A DNA stretch of 64,000 nt from Streptacidiphilus jiangxiensis (GTDB taxonomy: Bacteria > Actinomycetota > Actinomycetes > Streptomycetales > Streptomycetaceae): the NCBI RefSeq assembly GCF_900109465.1, contig NZ_FOAZ01000013.1, positions 167,692 through 231,691 on the forward strand, read 5' to 3'. Position 1 is the first letter of the stretch, and the number at the start of each line of letters is the position of its first letter. A program made the position numbers and the translations under genes. Positions 32,657 through 41,154 of the stretch are shown here, piece by piece. The notes under the pieces were generated by a model. That model saw only the letters and a list, made by a program, of their open reading frames with translations. It searched no databases and was not told the origin of the DNA.

Positions 32657-33850
32657 TCACCGGGCTGCTCCGGCCGTGCGCAGCCCCAGCGGGTCCCGGT
32701 AGACCGCCGCGAGCACTGGCACGGCGGCGGCCACAGCGAGCGTGTCCGTGCCGAAGGACCCGCCCCGGACCACGCCGTCGGCGCCGCCGAGCTCCCGACT
32801 CAGTTCGGGGAGCAGCGCCGGGAGCCGAAGCGTGACGGCCTCCGTCACCACCACGGCGTCAGGACTGATCACGTCGAGCATCGGCCGGACCGCTCGGGCG
32901 ACCATCCGCAGTCTGGACCGGCACAGCTCCAGGGCGCCCGGATCGCCCTCCGCCGCGGCCCGCAGCAGCAGGAGCAGGTCGGCATGTGGGGTGATGCCGT
33001 CGGCCGCGGCGCGCTCGGCGACGGCGTTGTCGGACACCGTCACCTGAAGGCAGCCGGTGCGACCGCAGGGGCACGCCTGCGCCGACCCGGGAACGGGCAG
33101 GTGAGCGATGCCGCCCGCACCGTGCCGACGGCCCCGCAGCAGGACACCGCCGGTGGCGATGGCCGCGTCCACGGCGTTGCCCACGAACAGGTGGACCAGA
33201 ACGTTCTCCTCGGCCTGGCGTGCCTGGCCGAACAGCAACTCGGCATGGGCGAGGGCCCGGGCATGACCCTCGACGTGTACGGGTAGGCGGACCGTCTGCT
33301 CCAGGGCGCGTCGCAACCACACGTCGCGCCAGCCGAGCGCGGCGTTCTCGACGAGCACACCCGCGTCCGGATCCACCCAGCCGCCGGTGACCACACCCAG
33401 CCCGAGCACGGAGCGCCCGTGTGCGTGCCGGCGCAGAAAGCCCGGCAGCCGAGCCGCGACCTCCGCGAGGACCGCGTCCGGGCGCCGCGCCCTCGGCGCG
33501 TGTTCGGTCGCGACCACGCGCCCGCGCAGATCGGTGAGCGAAAAGGTCAACCGCGGCACCGCGATGTGCACGCCCGCCGCGACGTGGTACGAGGTGTCGA
33601 TGTCGAGCGGGATGCGGGGACGGCCGGGACGGGGCGGCTCGACGGGTTCCGGCGGCTGCCACACCAGTCCCATCGCGAGCAGGTCGGCCGCGTGGCGCGA
33701 CACGGCGGCCGCGCTCTGTCGGGTCCGCCGGACGATCGCTGTGCGGGCGAGGGGCCCTTGGTCCAGGACAGCCCGCAGGACGGCGGCGGCTCCGTCCGTC
33801 TGCTCAGCAGCGGAGTGGGTACCGGGCGTCGCGACGAGTGCTGGCAGCAT
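32657..33850 (-). CDS. ROK-family transcriptional regulator
   Basis: 397 aa from ATG 33850 (AGAGGA 5 nt upstream). N-terminal winged HTH (VLRAVLDQGPLARTAIVRRTRQSAAAVSRHAADLLAMG) and C-terminal ROK domain with the zinc motif CPCGRTGCLQ (C-x-C-G-x2-G-C) and HGAGGIAHLPVP. The sugar-kinase catalytic DxG is degenerate, so it is a regulator. It lies upstream of, and in the same direction as, the organosulfur operon. A sulfur or sugar-sulfonate ligand is possible but unproven. Confidence 0.9.
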   Translation of the reverse strand: MLPALVATPGTHSAAEQTDGAAAVLRAVLDQGPLARTAIVRRTRQSAAAVSRHAADLLAMGLVWQPPEPVEPPRPGRPRIPLDIDTSYHVAAGVHIAVPRLTFSLTDLRGRVVATEHAPRARRPDAVLAEVAARLPGFLRRHAHGRSVLGLGVVTGGWVDPDAGVLVENAALGWRDVWLRRALEQTVRLPVHVEGHARALAHAELLFGQARQAEENVLVHLFVGNAVDAAIATGGVLLRGRRHGAGGIAHLPVPGSAQACPCGRTGCLQVTVSDNAVAERAAADGITPHADLLLLLRAAAEGDPGALELCRSRLRMVARAVRPMLDVISPDAVVVTEAVTLRLPALLPELSRELGGADGVVRGGSFGTDTLAVAAAVPVLAAVYRDPLGLRTAGAAR

Positions 33851-34156
33851 GATGATCCTCTGTCCGGGGTCGGCCACGTGGCAAGGTGGTAACCCGGGTG
33901 CTGAGGTGCGCAGATCCTGGGTCTACCGGATGCGGCGACAGTTCGACGACGTCATGTGCCGCATGCTCGCAAGCCCGGTGAGGACCGGTCAATGGACCAC
34001 GGTTACGGGCTCGTGGCGGTTCTGCGAAGCGGCCACCACGACGTCCCCGACCGGCCATGGTCCGTGGCTCACCATCAGGTCGGCAGACCGCGACCCGCCC
34101 GGACCGGTGAGGGAGGGGCGGCCGCTGCCCGTGCGATGCGTGTCCGTCCTTGAGGA
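33851..34156. other. Intergenic region between IclR and ROK genes
   Basis: 306 bp with no convincing ORF in any frame. Presumably the ROK promoter region; no clear palindrome found. Confidence 0.5.
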
Positions 34157-34939
34157 TCACCGACCCGGCAGGGCCGAGTGACGCAACTGCGGTGGGAGCA
34201 ACAGTACTTCCAGGGCACGGGCGCAGGAGCGAGCGTGGGCCAGGAACCACGGCAGGCGGTCGTCGGTGAGCACGTCGGGCGTGCTGCGCAGCGCGAGCGC
34301 CGCGTGCACATGACCTGTGGCCTCCAGCACCGGGACCGCGAGGGTCCGCACACCGTGCACGGACTCACCGTCGTTGAGGGCGTACCCGCGTTCGCGGACC
34401 CGCCCCAACTCCTCTTCCAGCGCCACCGGGTCCGTGATGGTGCGGTCCGTCAGGGCCGGCATCGGCAGTGACCGCAGGTCTCCCTCGCCGGGACGGGCCC
34501 AGGCCAGCAGTACCTTGCCGAGTGCGGTGGAGTGCAGCGGTCGGCGCAGGCCCAGGCCGGTCGCCGGGTTGACCGAACCGCCGACCAGGATGACGGCGTG
34601 GTCGCCGCCACGGATGGCGAGGTCCGCCGTGGCGCCGGTGCTGCGGGACAGGTCGGCGAGTTCCGGGGCGGCCCGGTGCATGCCGCGTTGGTGGAGCGAG
34701 AGTTGGCCCAGTTCCGCCACGAGCGGACCGATCCGGTAGCGGGCGGTCTGCTCGTCCTGTTCCAGAACGTCCGCCGCGACCAGGGTACGGGCGAGGCGGT
34801 GGGTGGTGGAGACCGACAGACCCATGCGGCGGGCCAGCTCCGACACGCTCAACGCGCCCGCGTTGTCGTGGAAGCACTGCAGCAGTCCCAGAGCCCGGGT
34901 GACCGCCTGGGCTCCGGCCGGAGCGCTGGTGGATGTCAT
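34157..34939 (-). CDS. IclR-family transcriptional regulator
   Basis: 260 aa from ATG 34939; ATG 34975 is an alternative. IclR HTH (VTRALGLLQCFHDNAGALSVSELARRMGLSVSTTHRLARTL) and effector domain (LHSTALGKVLLAW, ERGYALNDGESVHGVRTLAVPV). It diverges from the plus-strand organosulfur operon. A palindrome at 35,016-35,033 in the shared gap is its likely site. Confidence 0.92.
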   Translation of the reverse strand: MTSTSAPAGAQAVTRALGLLQCFHDNAGALSVSELARRMGLSVSTTHRLARTLVAADVLEQDEQTARYRIGPLVAELGQLSLHQRGMHRAAPELADLSRSTGATADLAIRGGDHAVILVGGSVNPATGLGLRRPLHSTALGKVLLAWARPGEGDLRSLPMPALTDRTITDPVALEEELGRVRERGYALNDGESVHGVRTLAVPVLEATGHVHAALALRSTPDVLTDDRLPWFLAHARSCARALEVLLLPPQLRHSALPGR

Positions 34940-35015
34940 GACCCAAGCATGGTCAGCGATTCCATCATCTGGCAACTATTGCGTCGATGTGAACCCCTGT
35001 GACCTGCTGCGAAGC

Positions 35016-35033
35016 ATCTGTCAGCCGACAGAT
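35016..35033. promoter_or_regulatory. Palindrome in the IclR/dszB-like promoter gap
   Basis: ATCTGTC-AGCC-GACAGAT, 7-bp perfect arms, 77 bp from the IclR start and 96 bp upstream of the Cys-rich leader ORF. Candidate IclR operator. Confidence 0.6.
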
Positions 35034-35128
35034 CCCACGATATGGAAAGACTTGCTGGGGGCCCCGGACGCGTGCCAGCCTCCTTCCACCACCACTCGAC
35101 AGCCAGGACCGGAAGGGAGCAGATCGCG

Positions 35129-35221
35129 ATGACGACGACTCGTGTGCTGTGCCCGGTCGCCTCGCCGTCCACGTGCGGGTGTTCGCACGGGTGCTGTTGT
35201 CGCACCGCCTCTTGCCGCTGA
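35129..35221 (+). CDS. Cys-rich leader peptide of the desulfinase operon
   Basis: 30-codon ORF, GGGAG 9 nt before its ATG, stop TGA 106 bp before the desulfinase start. It has cysteine at positions 8, 16, 18, 22, 23, 24 and 29: 7 of 30 residues, three of them consecutive, with TGT used at codons 18, 23 and 24 although TGC is the preferred codon in such genomes. A run of Cys codons in a short ORF ahead of a sulfur operon is the hallmark of cysteine-responsive ribosome-stalling attenuation described in mycobacteria. A weak stem GCGCTG/CAGCGC follows at 35,226-35,254. Confidence 0.72.
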   Translation: MTTTRVLCPVASPSTCGCSHGCCCRTASCR

Positions 35222-35327
35222 CCGCGCGCTGTTCTCTCCCGCGTCCTCCAGCGCCGCTTCCCGCTTTCCATGTGGTGAGGCGCCGCGCCCACGCACCCAC
35301 ACTTCTCCTTCCGTTCCTGGAGCTCCC

Positions 35328-36353
35328 GTGTCCACTCTGGACGAGATCTGGTTCACCCGCTGCCCCGTCCCCACCGCGACCGGCATCGCGGCCGATCGCG
35401 GCACCCTGGCGGCCGAGTTCGCTCCGGACGGCATCGCCGTCCGTTCCCTGCAGGAGCTGCACGAAGCGGCGGAGAACAGCGACCTGGCCCGCGCCCACTA
35501 CACCCACGAACTGACCGGGCTCTTCCGCGAGGGCGGCAACGTCCCGGCCCTGTGGGCCCGTTCGCGGGGCGAGGCCACCCGGGTCGTCGCGCTCACCTGG
35601 ATCGAGGAACGCCAGGCGATCCTGGTCCGCGAGGACAGCGACCTGCACCATCCCCGGCAACTACGCGGCGCCCGGCTGGCCGTGCCCCGCCACGCGATCG
35701 ACATCGACTTCTGGCGGGCCATGGCCCTGCACGGCCACGCGGGCGCGCTCGCCCTGGCCGGGCTCACGCTGGACGACGCCGAGGTGGTCGACGTCGACGG
35801 GGTGCGCCGCGGACAGTGGGAGGGCGAGCTCTCGGCGCTGCGCGACGGACGCGTGGACGCCGTCTACGTCAAGGGCGCCGTCGCCGTCGAGACCGCCCGT
35901 CGCTACGGCGCCCGCGTCGCGATCGACCTCGACGCCGCCCCCGACCGACGGCACCGGGTCAACAACGGGACGCCCCGGCCGATCACCGTGCACCAGCGAC
36001 TGCTGGACGAACACCCCACCGTCGTGGCCCGGTTCCTGGCCGTACTCCTGGAGTCGGCCGACTGGGCCGCGGGCAACGGCACCGACCTGGCCCGGATCCT
36101 GAGCCTTGAGACCGGCGCCGGGGCGGAGGGCGTGGCCGGGGCCTACGGCCCTGGCACCGCGGGCAGCCTCCAGCTCTCCCTGTCCGAGGAACGCCTCGAC
36201 CTGCTCGCCCAGCAGGAGCGCTTCCTGCGGGCGCAGGGCTTCCTGTCCGCCCGCGTGGACATCCGGACCTGGGCCGCCCATGAGCCCTTGCGCGAGGCAC
36301 TGCGCCTCCGCGCAGCCAGTTCGACAGCGCCCTCCGCGTCGTCACCCGTCTGA
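35328..36353 (+). CDS. DszB-like sulfinate desulfinase
   Basis: 341 aa from GTG 35328 (GGAG 5 nt upstream). It follows DszB of Rhodococcus (2'-hydroxybiphenyl-2-sulfinate desulfinase): RCPVPTA with Cys12 corresponds to nucleophile Cys27 (NCPVPNA); AHYTHE with His57 corresponds to His60 (VHFTYD); LFREGGNVPAL with Arg67 corresponds to Arg70 (TRFGGEIPPL), with the same His-Arg spacing of 10. ILVREDSDL also has a DszB counterpart (FFVRDDSPI). The fold is that of a substrate-binding protein without a signal peptide. Expected reaction: R-sulfinate + water to R-H + sulfite. Aromatic or aliphatic substrate unknown. First gene of the operon. Confidence 0.82.
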   Translation: MSTLDEIWFTRCPVPTATGIAADRGTLAAEFAPDGIAVRSLQELHEAAENSDLARAHYTHELTGLFREGGNVPALWARSRGEATRVVALTWIEERQAILVREDSDLHHPRQLRGARLAVPRHAIDIDFWRAMALHGHAGALALAGLTLDDAEVVDVDGVRRGQWEGELSALRDGRVDAVYVKGAVAVETARRYGARVAIDLDAAPDRRHRVNNGTPRPITVHQRLLDEHPTVVARFLAVLLESADWAAGNGTDLARILSLETGAGAEGVAGAYGPGTAGSLQLSLSEERLDLLAQQERFLRAQGFLSARVDIRTWAAHEPLREALRLRAASSTAPSASSPV

Positions 36354-36454
36354 GCGCGCCGCCGTCCCGACCCCCGGCACCCCCCACCCGGACCCAGCCG
36401 CTCCCCCTCGCGCATCCCCGTCCGAACTCCGCCCGCCCCCTCTTGGAGCCCGCC

Positions 36455-37477
36455 GTGAAAACCCGTCCCGTCCTCCTCTCTGCCACCGCCCTCCTCGCCG
36501 GGCTCGGGCTGGCCGCCTGCTCTTCCGGCGCCACTGTCACGAGCAGCGGCCAGCCCGGAGCGGATGCCACGAACATCACCGTGCGCATCCCCGACCAGGG
36601 GAACTCCGGCATCCTCGCCCTGGGACGCAAGGACGGCTCGCTGGCCAGAGCGCTGGCCAAGGTGCACGCCAAGGTCGTCTGGACCGGCACCGCAGGCGCC
36701 TTCGCCCCGGCCGCCCAGGAACTGGACGCCAACGCCCTGGACGTCGCCGAGGGTTCGATCACCTCCGCGACCGCGGCGTTGGCACAGAGCCCCGGCTTCA
36801 AGCTCTTCGCCGCCGTCGCACCGGACCGGCTGGGCGAGGGCATCCTGGTCAAGAACAACTCCGGCATCACCTCCGTCAAGGACCTGGTCGGGAAGAAGGT
36901 CGCCGTCTGGCACGGCGGCACCAGCGAGTACCTGCTGCTCAAGGCGCTTCAGCAGAACGGCGTACCGGTCGGCTCCGTCACCCGGGTCTACCTTCAGCCC
37001 AACCAGATCGGCCCGGTGTTCAACTCCGGCCAGGTGGACGCCTGGTCCACCTGGGCCAGCTTCTCCGTGCCGCAGATCGCCGACCACGACTCGCACTTCC
37101 TGGTCACCGGCGACCAGGTCGGATCGTTGAACTACGCCGTCTGGGCGGTGCGCACCGGCTTCGCCGACCAGCACCCCGCGGTGGTCAAGGCGCTCTACGC
37201 CTACCTCCACGACGCCGGGCTCAAGCAGCAGCAGAACCCCGCCGCCTACCTGAACGTGAACACCACCAGCGGCCCGGAGGCCGTCAGCGCCGCCCAGCAG
37301 GCCGTGGAGCTCCCGATCGACAAGGCGCTGGGCACCGCGCAGCCGATCGACGCGACGGCACTGAACGACTTCCACACGGTGGCCCAGTTCTTCGCCGACC
37401 AGAAGATCACCAAGGGCTTCTTCGACGTCAAGCCCTCCGTCATCGACGTGACCTCCCTCCCTGCGAGCGCCGGATGA
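36455..37477 (+). CDS. Lipoprotein substrate-binding protein of sulfonate-type ABC importer
   Basis: 340 aa from GTG 36455 (GGAG 6 nt upstream). Signal with lipobox LAAC. Mature SsuA-like fold: NITVRIPDQGNSGILALG, GAFAPAAQELDANALDVAEGS, ILVKNNSGITSVKDLVGKKVAVWHGGTSEYLLLKAL and GQVDAWSTWASF. Its stop overlaps the permease start (ATGA). Confidence 0.92.
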   Translation: MKTRPVLLSATALLAGLGLAACSSGATVTSSGQPGADATNITVRIPDQGNSGILALGRKDGSLARALAKVHAKVVWTGTAGAFAPAAQELDANALDVAEGSITSATAALAQSPGFKLFAAVAPDRLGEGILVKNNSGITSVKDLVGKKVAVWHGGTSEYLLLKALQQNGVPVGSVTRVYLQPNQIGPVFNSGQVDAWSTWASFSVPQIADHDSHFLVTGDQVGSLNYAVWAVRTGFADQHPAVVKALYAYLHDAGLKQQQNPAAYLNVNTTSGPEAVSAAQQAVELPIDKALGTAQPIDATALNDFHTVAQFFADQKITKGFFDVKPSVIDVTSLPASAG

Positions 37478-38334
37478 GCGCCGTGAGCGCCGCTGCGGGA
37501 ACAACAGAAACCCCCGCGACGGTGAACGCCGGCCTGGTCGCCCCACGCCCGCGTGCCGTCCGGCCTCGTCGCCCGGGTGTCGGCGTCGCGCTACGCCTCG
37601 CCGGCCCACTGGTGCTGCTGGTGGCCTGGTGGGCCGCCTCGGCGAGCGGGGCGTTGAACCCGGCCCTGCTCGCCTCACCGGGCCAGGTGCTCGCCGCGGT
37701 CCGCGAACTGTGGACCGGCGGGCAGCTCGGCGACGCGCTCGCGGTCTCGCTCACCCGGGCCGGACTCGGCCTCGCCATCGGCGCGACCATCGGTCTCGTC
37801 CTCGGCGTCATCACCGGATTCTCCCGGGTGGGCGAGGAACTACTCGACTCCTCGGTGCAGTTGCTGCGCACGATTCCCTTCCTCTCGCTCGTGCCGCTGT
37901 TCATGGTGTGGTTCGGTATCGGCGAGACCGCCCGTGTCGTCCTGATCGCGGTGGCGACGAGCTTCCCGATGTACGTCTCCGCCTCCGGTGGCGTCCGCTC
38001 CACCGACCGAAAGCTGGTCGAGGCGATGCGCAGCTTCGGGCTCGGCCGGCTCGCGCTCGTGCGCGAGATCGTGCTGCCCGGCGCGCTGCCCGCGCTGCTC
38101 TCCGGCCTGCGCCTGTCGATGACACTGAGCGTCATCGCCCTGATCGCGGCCGAGGAGATCAACGCGACCGCCGGGATCGGCTACCTGATGTCCACCGCGC
38201 AGGAGTACTCCCGCACCGACATCCTCACCGTCTGCATTCTCATCTACGCGCTGATCGGCCTGCTCGCGGACGGCACCGCCCGGCTGCTGGAACGGCTGCT
38301 GATGCCGTGGCGCGCCCAGGGAGCCCGCCGATGA
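37474..38334 (+). CDS. Sulfonate-type ABC importer permease
   Basis: 286 aa. About six membrane helices after a 35-residue polar N-terminus; EAA loop KLVEAMRSFGLGRLALVREIVLPGALPALLSGLRL and INATAGIGYLMSTAQEY. Start and stop overlap both neighbours by 4 nt. Confidence 0.93.
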   Translation: MSAVSAAAGTTETPATVNAGLVAPRPRAVRPRRPGVGVALRLAGPLVLLVAWWAASASGALNPALLASPGQVLAAVRELWTGGQLGDALAVSLTRAGLGLAIGATIGLVLGVITGFSRVGEELLDSSVQLLRTIPFLSLVPLFMVWFGIGETARVVLIAVATSFPMYVSASGGVRSTDRKLVEAMRSFGLGRLALVREIVLPGALPALLSGLRLSMTLSVIALIAAEEINATAGIGYLMSTAQEYSRTDILTVCILIYALIGLLADGTARLLERLLMPWRAQGARR

Positions 38335-39158
38335 ACCAGACCATATCCCCAGCCACCGACAACGTGACGACAACCCAGGCCCAGAACACGCCTTCGAGTG
38401 GCCCGGCCGTGCACATCCGCGGCCTGCGCCGCACCTTCACCGCACCGGACGGCACCCCGCGCCACGTACTGGACGGCCTGGACCTCGACATCGCCCGCGG
38501 CGAGTTCGTGGCCCTGCTCGGTGCCAGCGGCACCGGCAAGACGACACTCCTGCGGATCCTCGGCGCGCTGGACGGCCACGACGAGGGCACGGTCCTCGTG
38601 CCGCCGTCACGGACCGTCGTGTTCCAAGAGCCGCGGCTAGTCCCCTGGAAGCGCGTGCTGGCGAACGTCGTCGTCGGCCTGCCGCGCGGTGCGCAGGTGC
38701 GCGAGACCGGGCGGCAGGCGCTGGCGGAGGTCGGCCTGGGTCGGCACGCAAAGGCCTGGCCCGCGACGCTGTCGGGCGGCGAGGCCCAGCGGGTCGCGCT
38801 CGCGCGGGCGCTGGTACGCGAGCCCGAACTGCTGCTGCTGGACGAGCCCTTCGCCGCGCTGGACGCGCTGACCCGGCTGCGGATGCAGGACTTCGTCGGC
38901 GAGCTGTGCCGGGTGCACCGGCCCGCGGTGCTGCTCGTCACCCACGACGTGGACGAGGCCATCCGCCTGGCGGACCGGGTCGCGGTGCTGCGCGACGGTC
39001 GCCTGGTCACCGACGAACGCATCGGCCTCGACCATCCGCGCGACGCCGGCCACCCCCGCTTCGCCTCCCTCCGCTCCCGCCTCCTCGCCGACCTCGGCGT
39101 CCAAGCCCCGGCCGCCAGCCCGAAGTCGCACCCCGCTGACCAGGAGAAGCCCGCATGA
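38331..39158 (+). CDS. Sulfonate-type ABC importer ATPase
   Basis: 275 aa. Walker A GASGTGKTT, VVFQEPRLVPWKRVLANVVVG, signature LSGGEAQRVALARALVREPELLLLDEPFAALDALTR and THDVDEAIRLADR. Coupled by ATGA overlaps to the permease before it and the binding protein after it. Confidence 0.93.
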   Translation: MNQTISPATDNVTTTQAQNTPSSGPAVHIRGLRRTFTAPDGTPRHVLDGLDLDIARGEFVALLGASGTGKTTLLRILGALDGHDEGTVLVPPSRTVVFQEPRLVPWKRVLANVVVGLPRGAQVRETGRQALAEVGLGRHAKAWPATLSGGEAQRVALARALVREPELLLLDEPFAALDALTRLRMQDFVGELCRVHRPAVLLVTHDVDEAIRLADRVAVLRDGRLVTDERIGLDHPRDAGHPRFASLRSRLLADLGVQAPAASPKSHPADQEKPA

Positions 39159-40057
39159 CCGTCAACATCGGCGTCCACGACGCCAACCCGTCCCTGTACC
39201 ACCTCTCCCGACTCGGCCTGCTCGAACAGCTGCTGGAACCGCTCGGCGAGACCGTGGCCTGGCACCAGATCGGCGGACTGGCCACCGCCCGGGCCCTCGC
39301 CGACGGCACCATCGACTTCGGCGGCACCGGCTCCACCCCGCCGCTGTCCGCGCAGGCCGCCGGGCTGGACCTGGTCTACGCCGCCGTCTCCGCGCCCCGC
39401 CCAGGCCACGGCGCCCTGCTGGTCCGCGCCGACAGCGACATCGAGAGCCTGGCCGACCTCAAGGGGCGGACCGTCCATCTGGCCGTCGGGTCCTGGCAGA
39501 CCCACTTCCTCGGCGAGTCCTTGGCTGCGCACGGTCTCTCCTACGGCCGCGACATCACCGCCGCACGCTCCACCGCCGACTCCTACCGGCGTCTGCTGGA
39601 CTGCTCGGTGGACGCCTGGGTCGCCCAGGGTGCCGAACTGTTCGCCGCACGCCGCGCAGGACGGGTCCGCACGCTCGTCGAGGCCGGGGACGTGATCGCG
39701 GACCGCTCGGTCTTCTTCACCCGCCGCGACGTGGCAGACACCCGCGCCGAGCTCGTCGGGCTCATCGTGCGCGCGCTGCAGCACGCCGACGACTGGGCCG
39801 CCGCGCACCTCGACGAGGCCGCCGACATCGCCGCAGCCGACCAGGGCGGCACCGCCGCCGACTGGCGCGAGGCCCTGGCCACCCTGCCCTGGCGCCTGGA
39901 GCCCGTCTCCGACGCATTCCTCGCGGAGCAGCAGGAGGCGGCCGACATCCTCGCCGAGGCCGGCTTCCTGCCCCGGCCCGTCACCGTCGCCGACGCCCGC
40001 CACGCCGCCCTCGACCAGGCCGCCACCTCCGCACTCGCGACCGGGCAGGAGAACTGA
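39155..40057 (+). CDS. SsuA/DszB-fold protein without signal peptide
   Basis: 300 aa. It has the periplasmic-binding-protein fold of SsuA/TauA (GTIDFGGTGSTPPLSAQAAGLDLVYAAVSAP, LLVRADSDIESLADLKGRTVHLAVGSWQTHFLGESLAAHGL, DAWVAQGAELFAARRAGRVRTLVEAG) but starts directly with MTVNIGVHDANPS, with neither signal sequence nor lipobox. It also lacks the Cys-Pro-x-Pro of DszB at the N-terminus. It is therefore probably cytoplasmic: a ligand carrier, sensor, or an enzyme of the DszB fold with a different active site. Tightly coupled within the operon. Confidence 0.75.
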   Translation: MTVNIGVHDANPSLYHLSRLGLLEQLLEPLGETVAWHQIGGLATARALADGTIDFGGTGSTPPLSAQAAGLDLVYAAVSAPRPGHGALLVRADSDIESLADLKGRTVHLAVGSWQTHFLGESLAAHGLSYGRDITAARSTADSYRRLLDCSVDAWVAQGAELFAARRAGRVRTLVEAGDVIADRSVFFTRRDVADTRAELVGLIVRALQHADDWAAAHLDEAADIAAADQGGTAADWREALATLPWRLEPVSDAFLAEQQEAADILAEAGFLPRPVTVADARHAALDQAATSALATGQEN

Positions 40058-40059
40058 CC

Positions 40060-41154
40060 GTGTCCACGACCCGCACCCCCGAGGTCCTGTGGTACCTCAT
40101 CCCGCGCGAAGGCGCCTACCCCTGGGAGCCGACCGGACGCCGCCCCGTCGACCTCGCCTACCTGCAGCAACTCGGCATCGCCGTGGACCGGCTGGGCTTC
40201 GACGGCGCGCTCTTCGCCACCGACCTCTACGACGTGTGGCCGCTCGCCAGCGCCGTCGCCTCGGTCACCCGGCCCTCGTTCAAGCCGCTGCTCGCCGTCC
40301 ACCCCGGGCTGATCTCGCCCACCCAGCTCGCCAAGATGGCGCTCAGCTTCGCCCACCTCTTCGGCCCGGACCGGCTCCGGTTCAACGTCGTCAACGGCTC
40401 CACCGAACAACTGCGGCAGGCGGGGATGCAGTTGGAGCACGACGAGCGCTACCTGCTCAGCGGCGAGTACTGGTCCCTGGTCAAGCGCCTCACCGCGGGC
40501 GAGGTCTTCGACCACAAGGGCCGCTTCTACGAGCTCACCGGCGCCGGCGCCAGCCTGCGCGAACTCACCGCGATCCAGGGCGGCACCCACACCCCGCTGT
40601 GGTTCGGCGGCTCCTCCGCCCCCGGCATCGAGATGGCCGCCGAGCACGTCGACGTCTACCTCACCTGGGGCGAGCCCCCGCACCTGCTCAAGGAGAAGCT
40701 GGAGCACGTCCGCGAACGGGCCGCCGCCCACGGGCGGGAGCTACGACTCGGCCTGCGGCTTCACCTGATCGTCCGGGACACCGAGGACGAGGCGTGGGCC
40801 GCCGCCGACCGGCTGCTCGACGTCACCAGCCAGGCCACCTACACCCGCATGCTCGGCGACCCCGACACCCGGGACGGCGAGGGCTGGCAGCGCCAGTTCC
40901 GCCAGCACGGCGGCAAGGTGCCCGCGCACGCGCGCGAGCTGGAGAAGCACCCCAACCTCTGGCCCGGCATGAGCCTGTTCCGCCCCGGCCCCGGCACCGC
41001 CGTCGTCGGCAGCACCGCGCAGGTGCTGGAGCGGCTCGCTGAGTTCCAGGAGCTGGGCGTGGACACCTTCATCCTCTCCGGCAACCCGCTGCTGGAGGAG
41101 TCCTACCGGATCGCCGAGACCATCCTGCCCGCGCTGCGCGGCGGCCTCGCATGA
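40060..41154 (+). CDS. SsuD-type LLM monooxygenase
   Basis: 364 aa from GTG 40060, 2 nt after the previous stop. LWYLIPREGAYPWEPTGRRPVD, LLAVHPGLISPTQLAKMALSFAHLFGPDRLRFNVVNGS, HDERYLLSGEYWSLVKRL and PLWFGGSSAPGIEMAAEHVDVYLTWGEPPHLLKEK: alkanesulfonate monooxygenase family. This operon has no flavin reductase of its own; the one in the opposite operon could serve it. Confidence 0.9.
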   Translation: MSTTRTPEVLWYLIPREGAYPWEPTGRRPVDLAYLQQLGIAVDRLGFDGALFATDLYDVWPLASAVASVTRPSFKPLLAVHPGLISPTQLAKMALSFAHLFGPDRLRFNVVNGSTEQLRQAGMQLEHDERYLLSGEYWSLVKRLTAGEVFDHKGRFYELTGAGASLRELTAIQGGTHTPLWFGGSSAPGIEMAAEHVDVYLTWGEPPHLLKEKLEHVRERAAAHGRELRLGLRLHLIVRDTEDEAWAAADRLLDVTSQATYTRMLGDPDTRDGEGWQRQFRQHGGKVPAHARELEKHPNLWPGMSLFRPGPGTAVVGSTAQVLERLAEFQELGVDTFILSGNPLLEESYRIAETILPALRGGLA

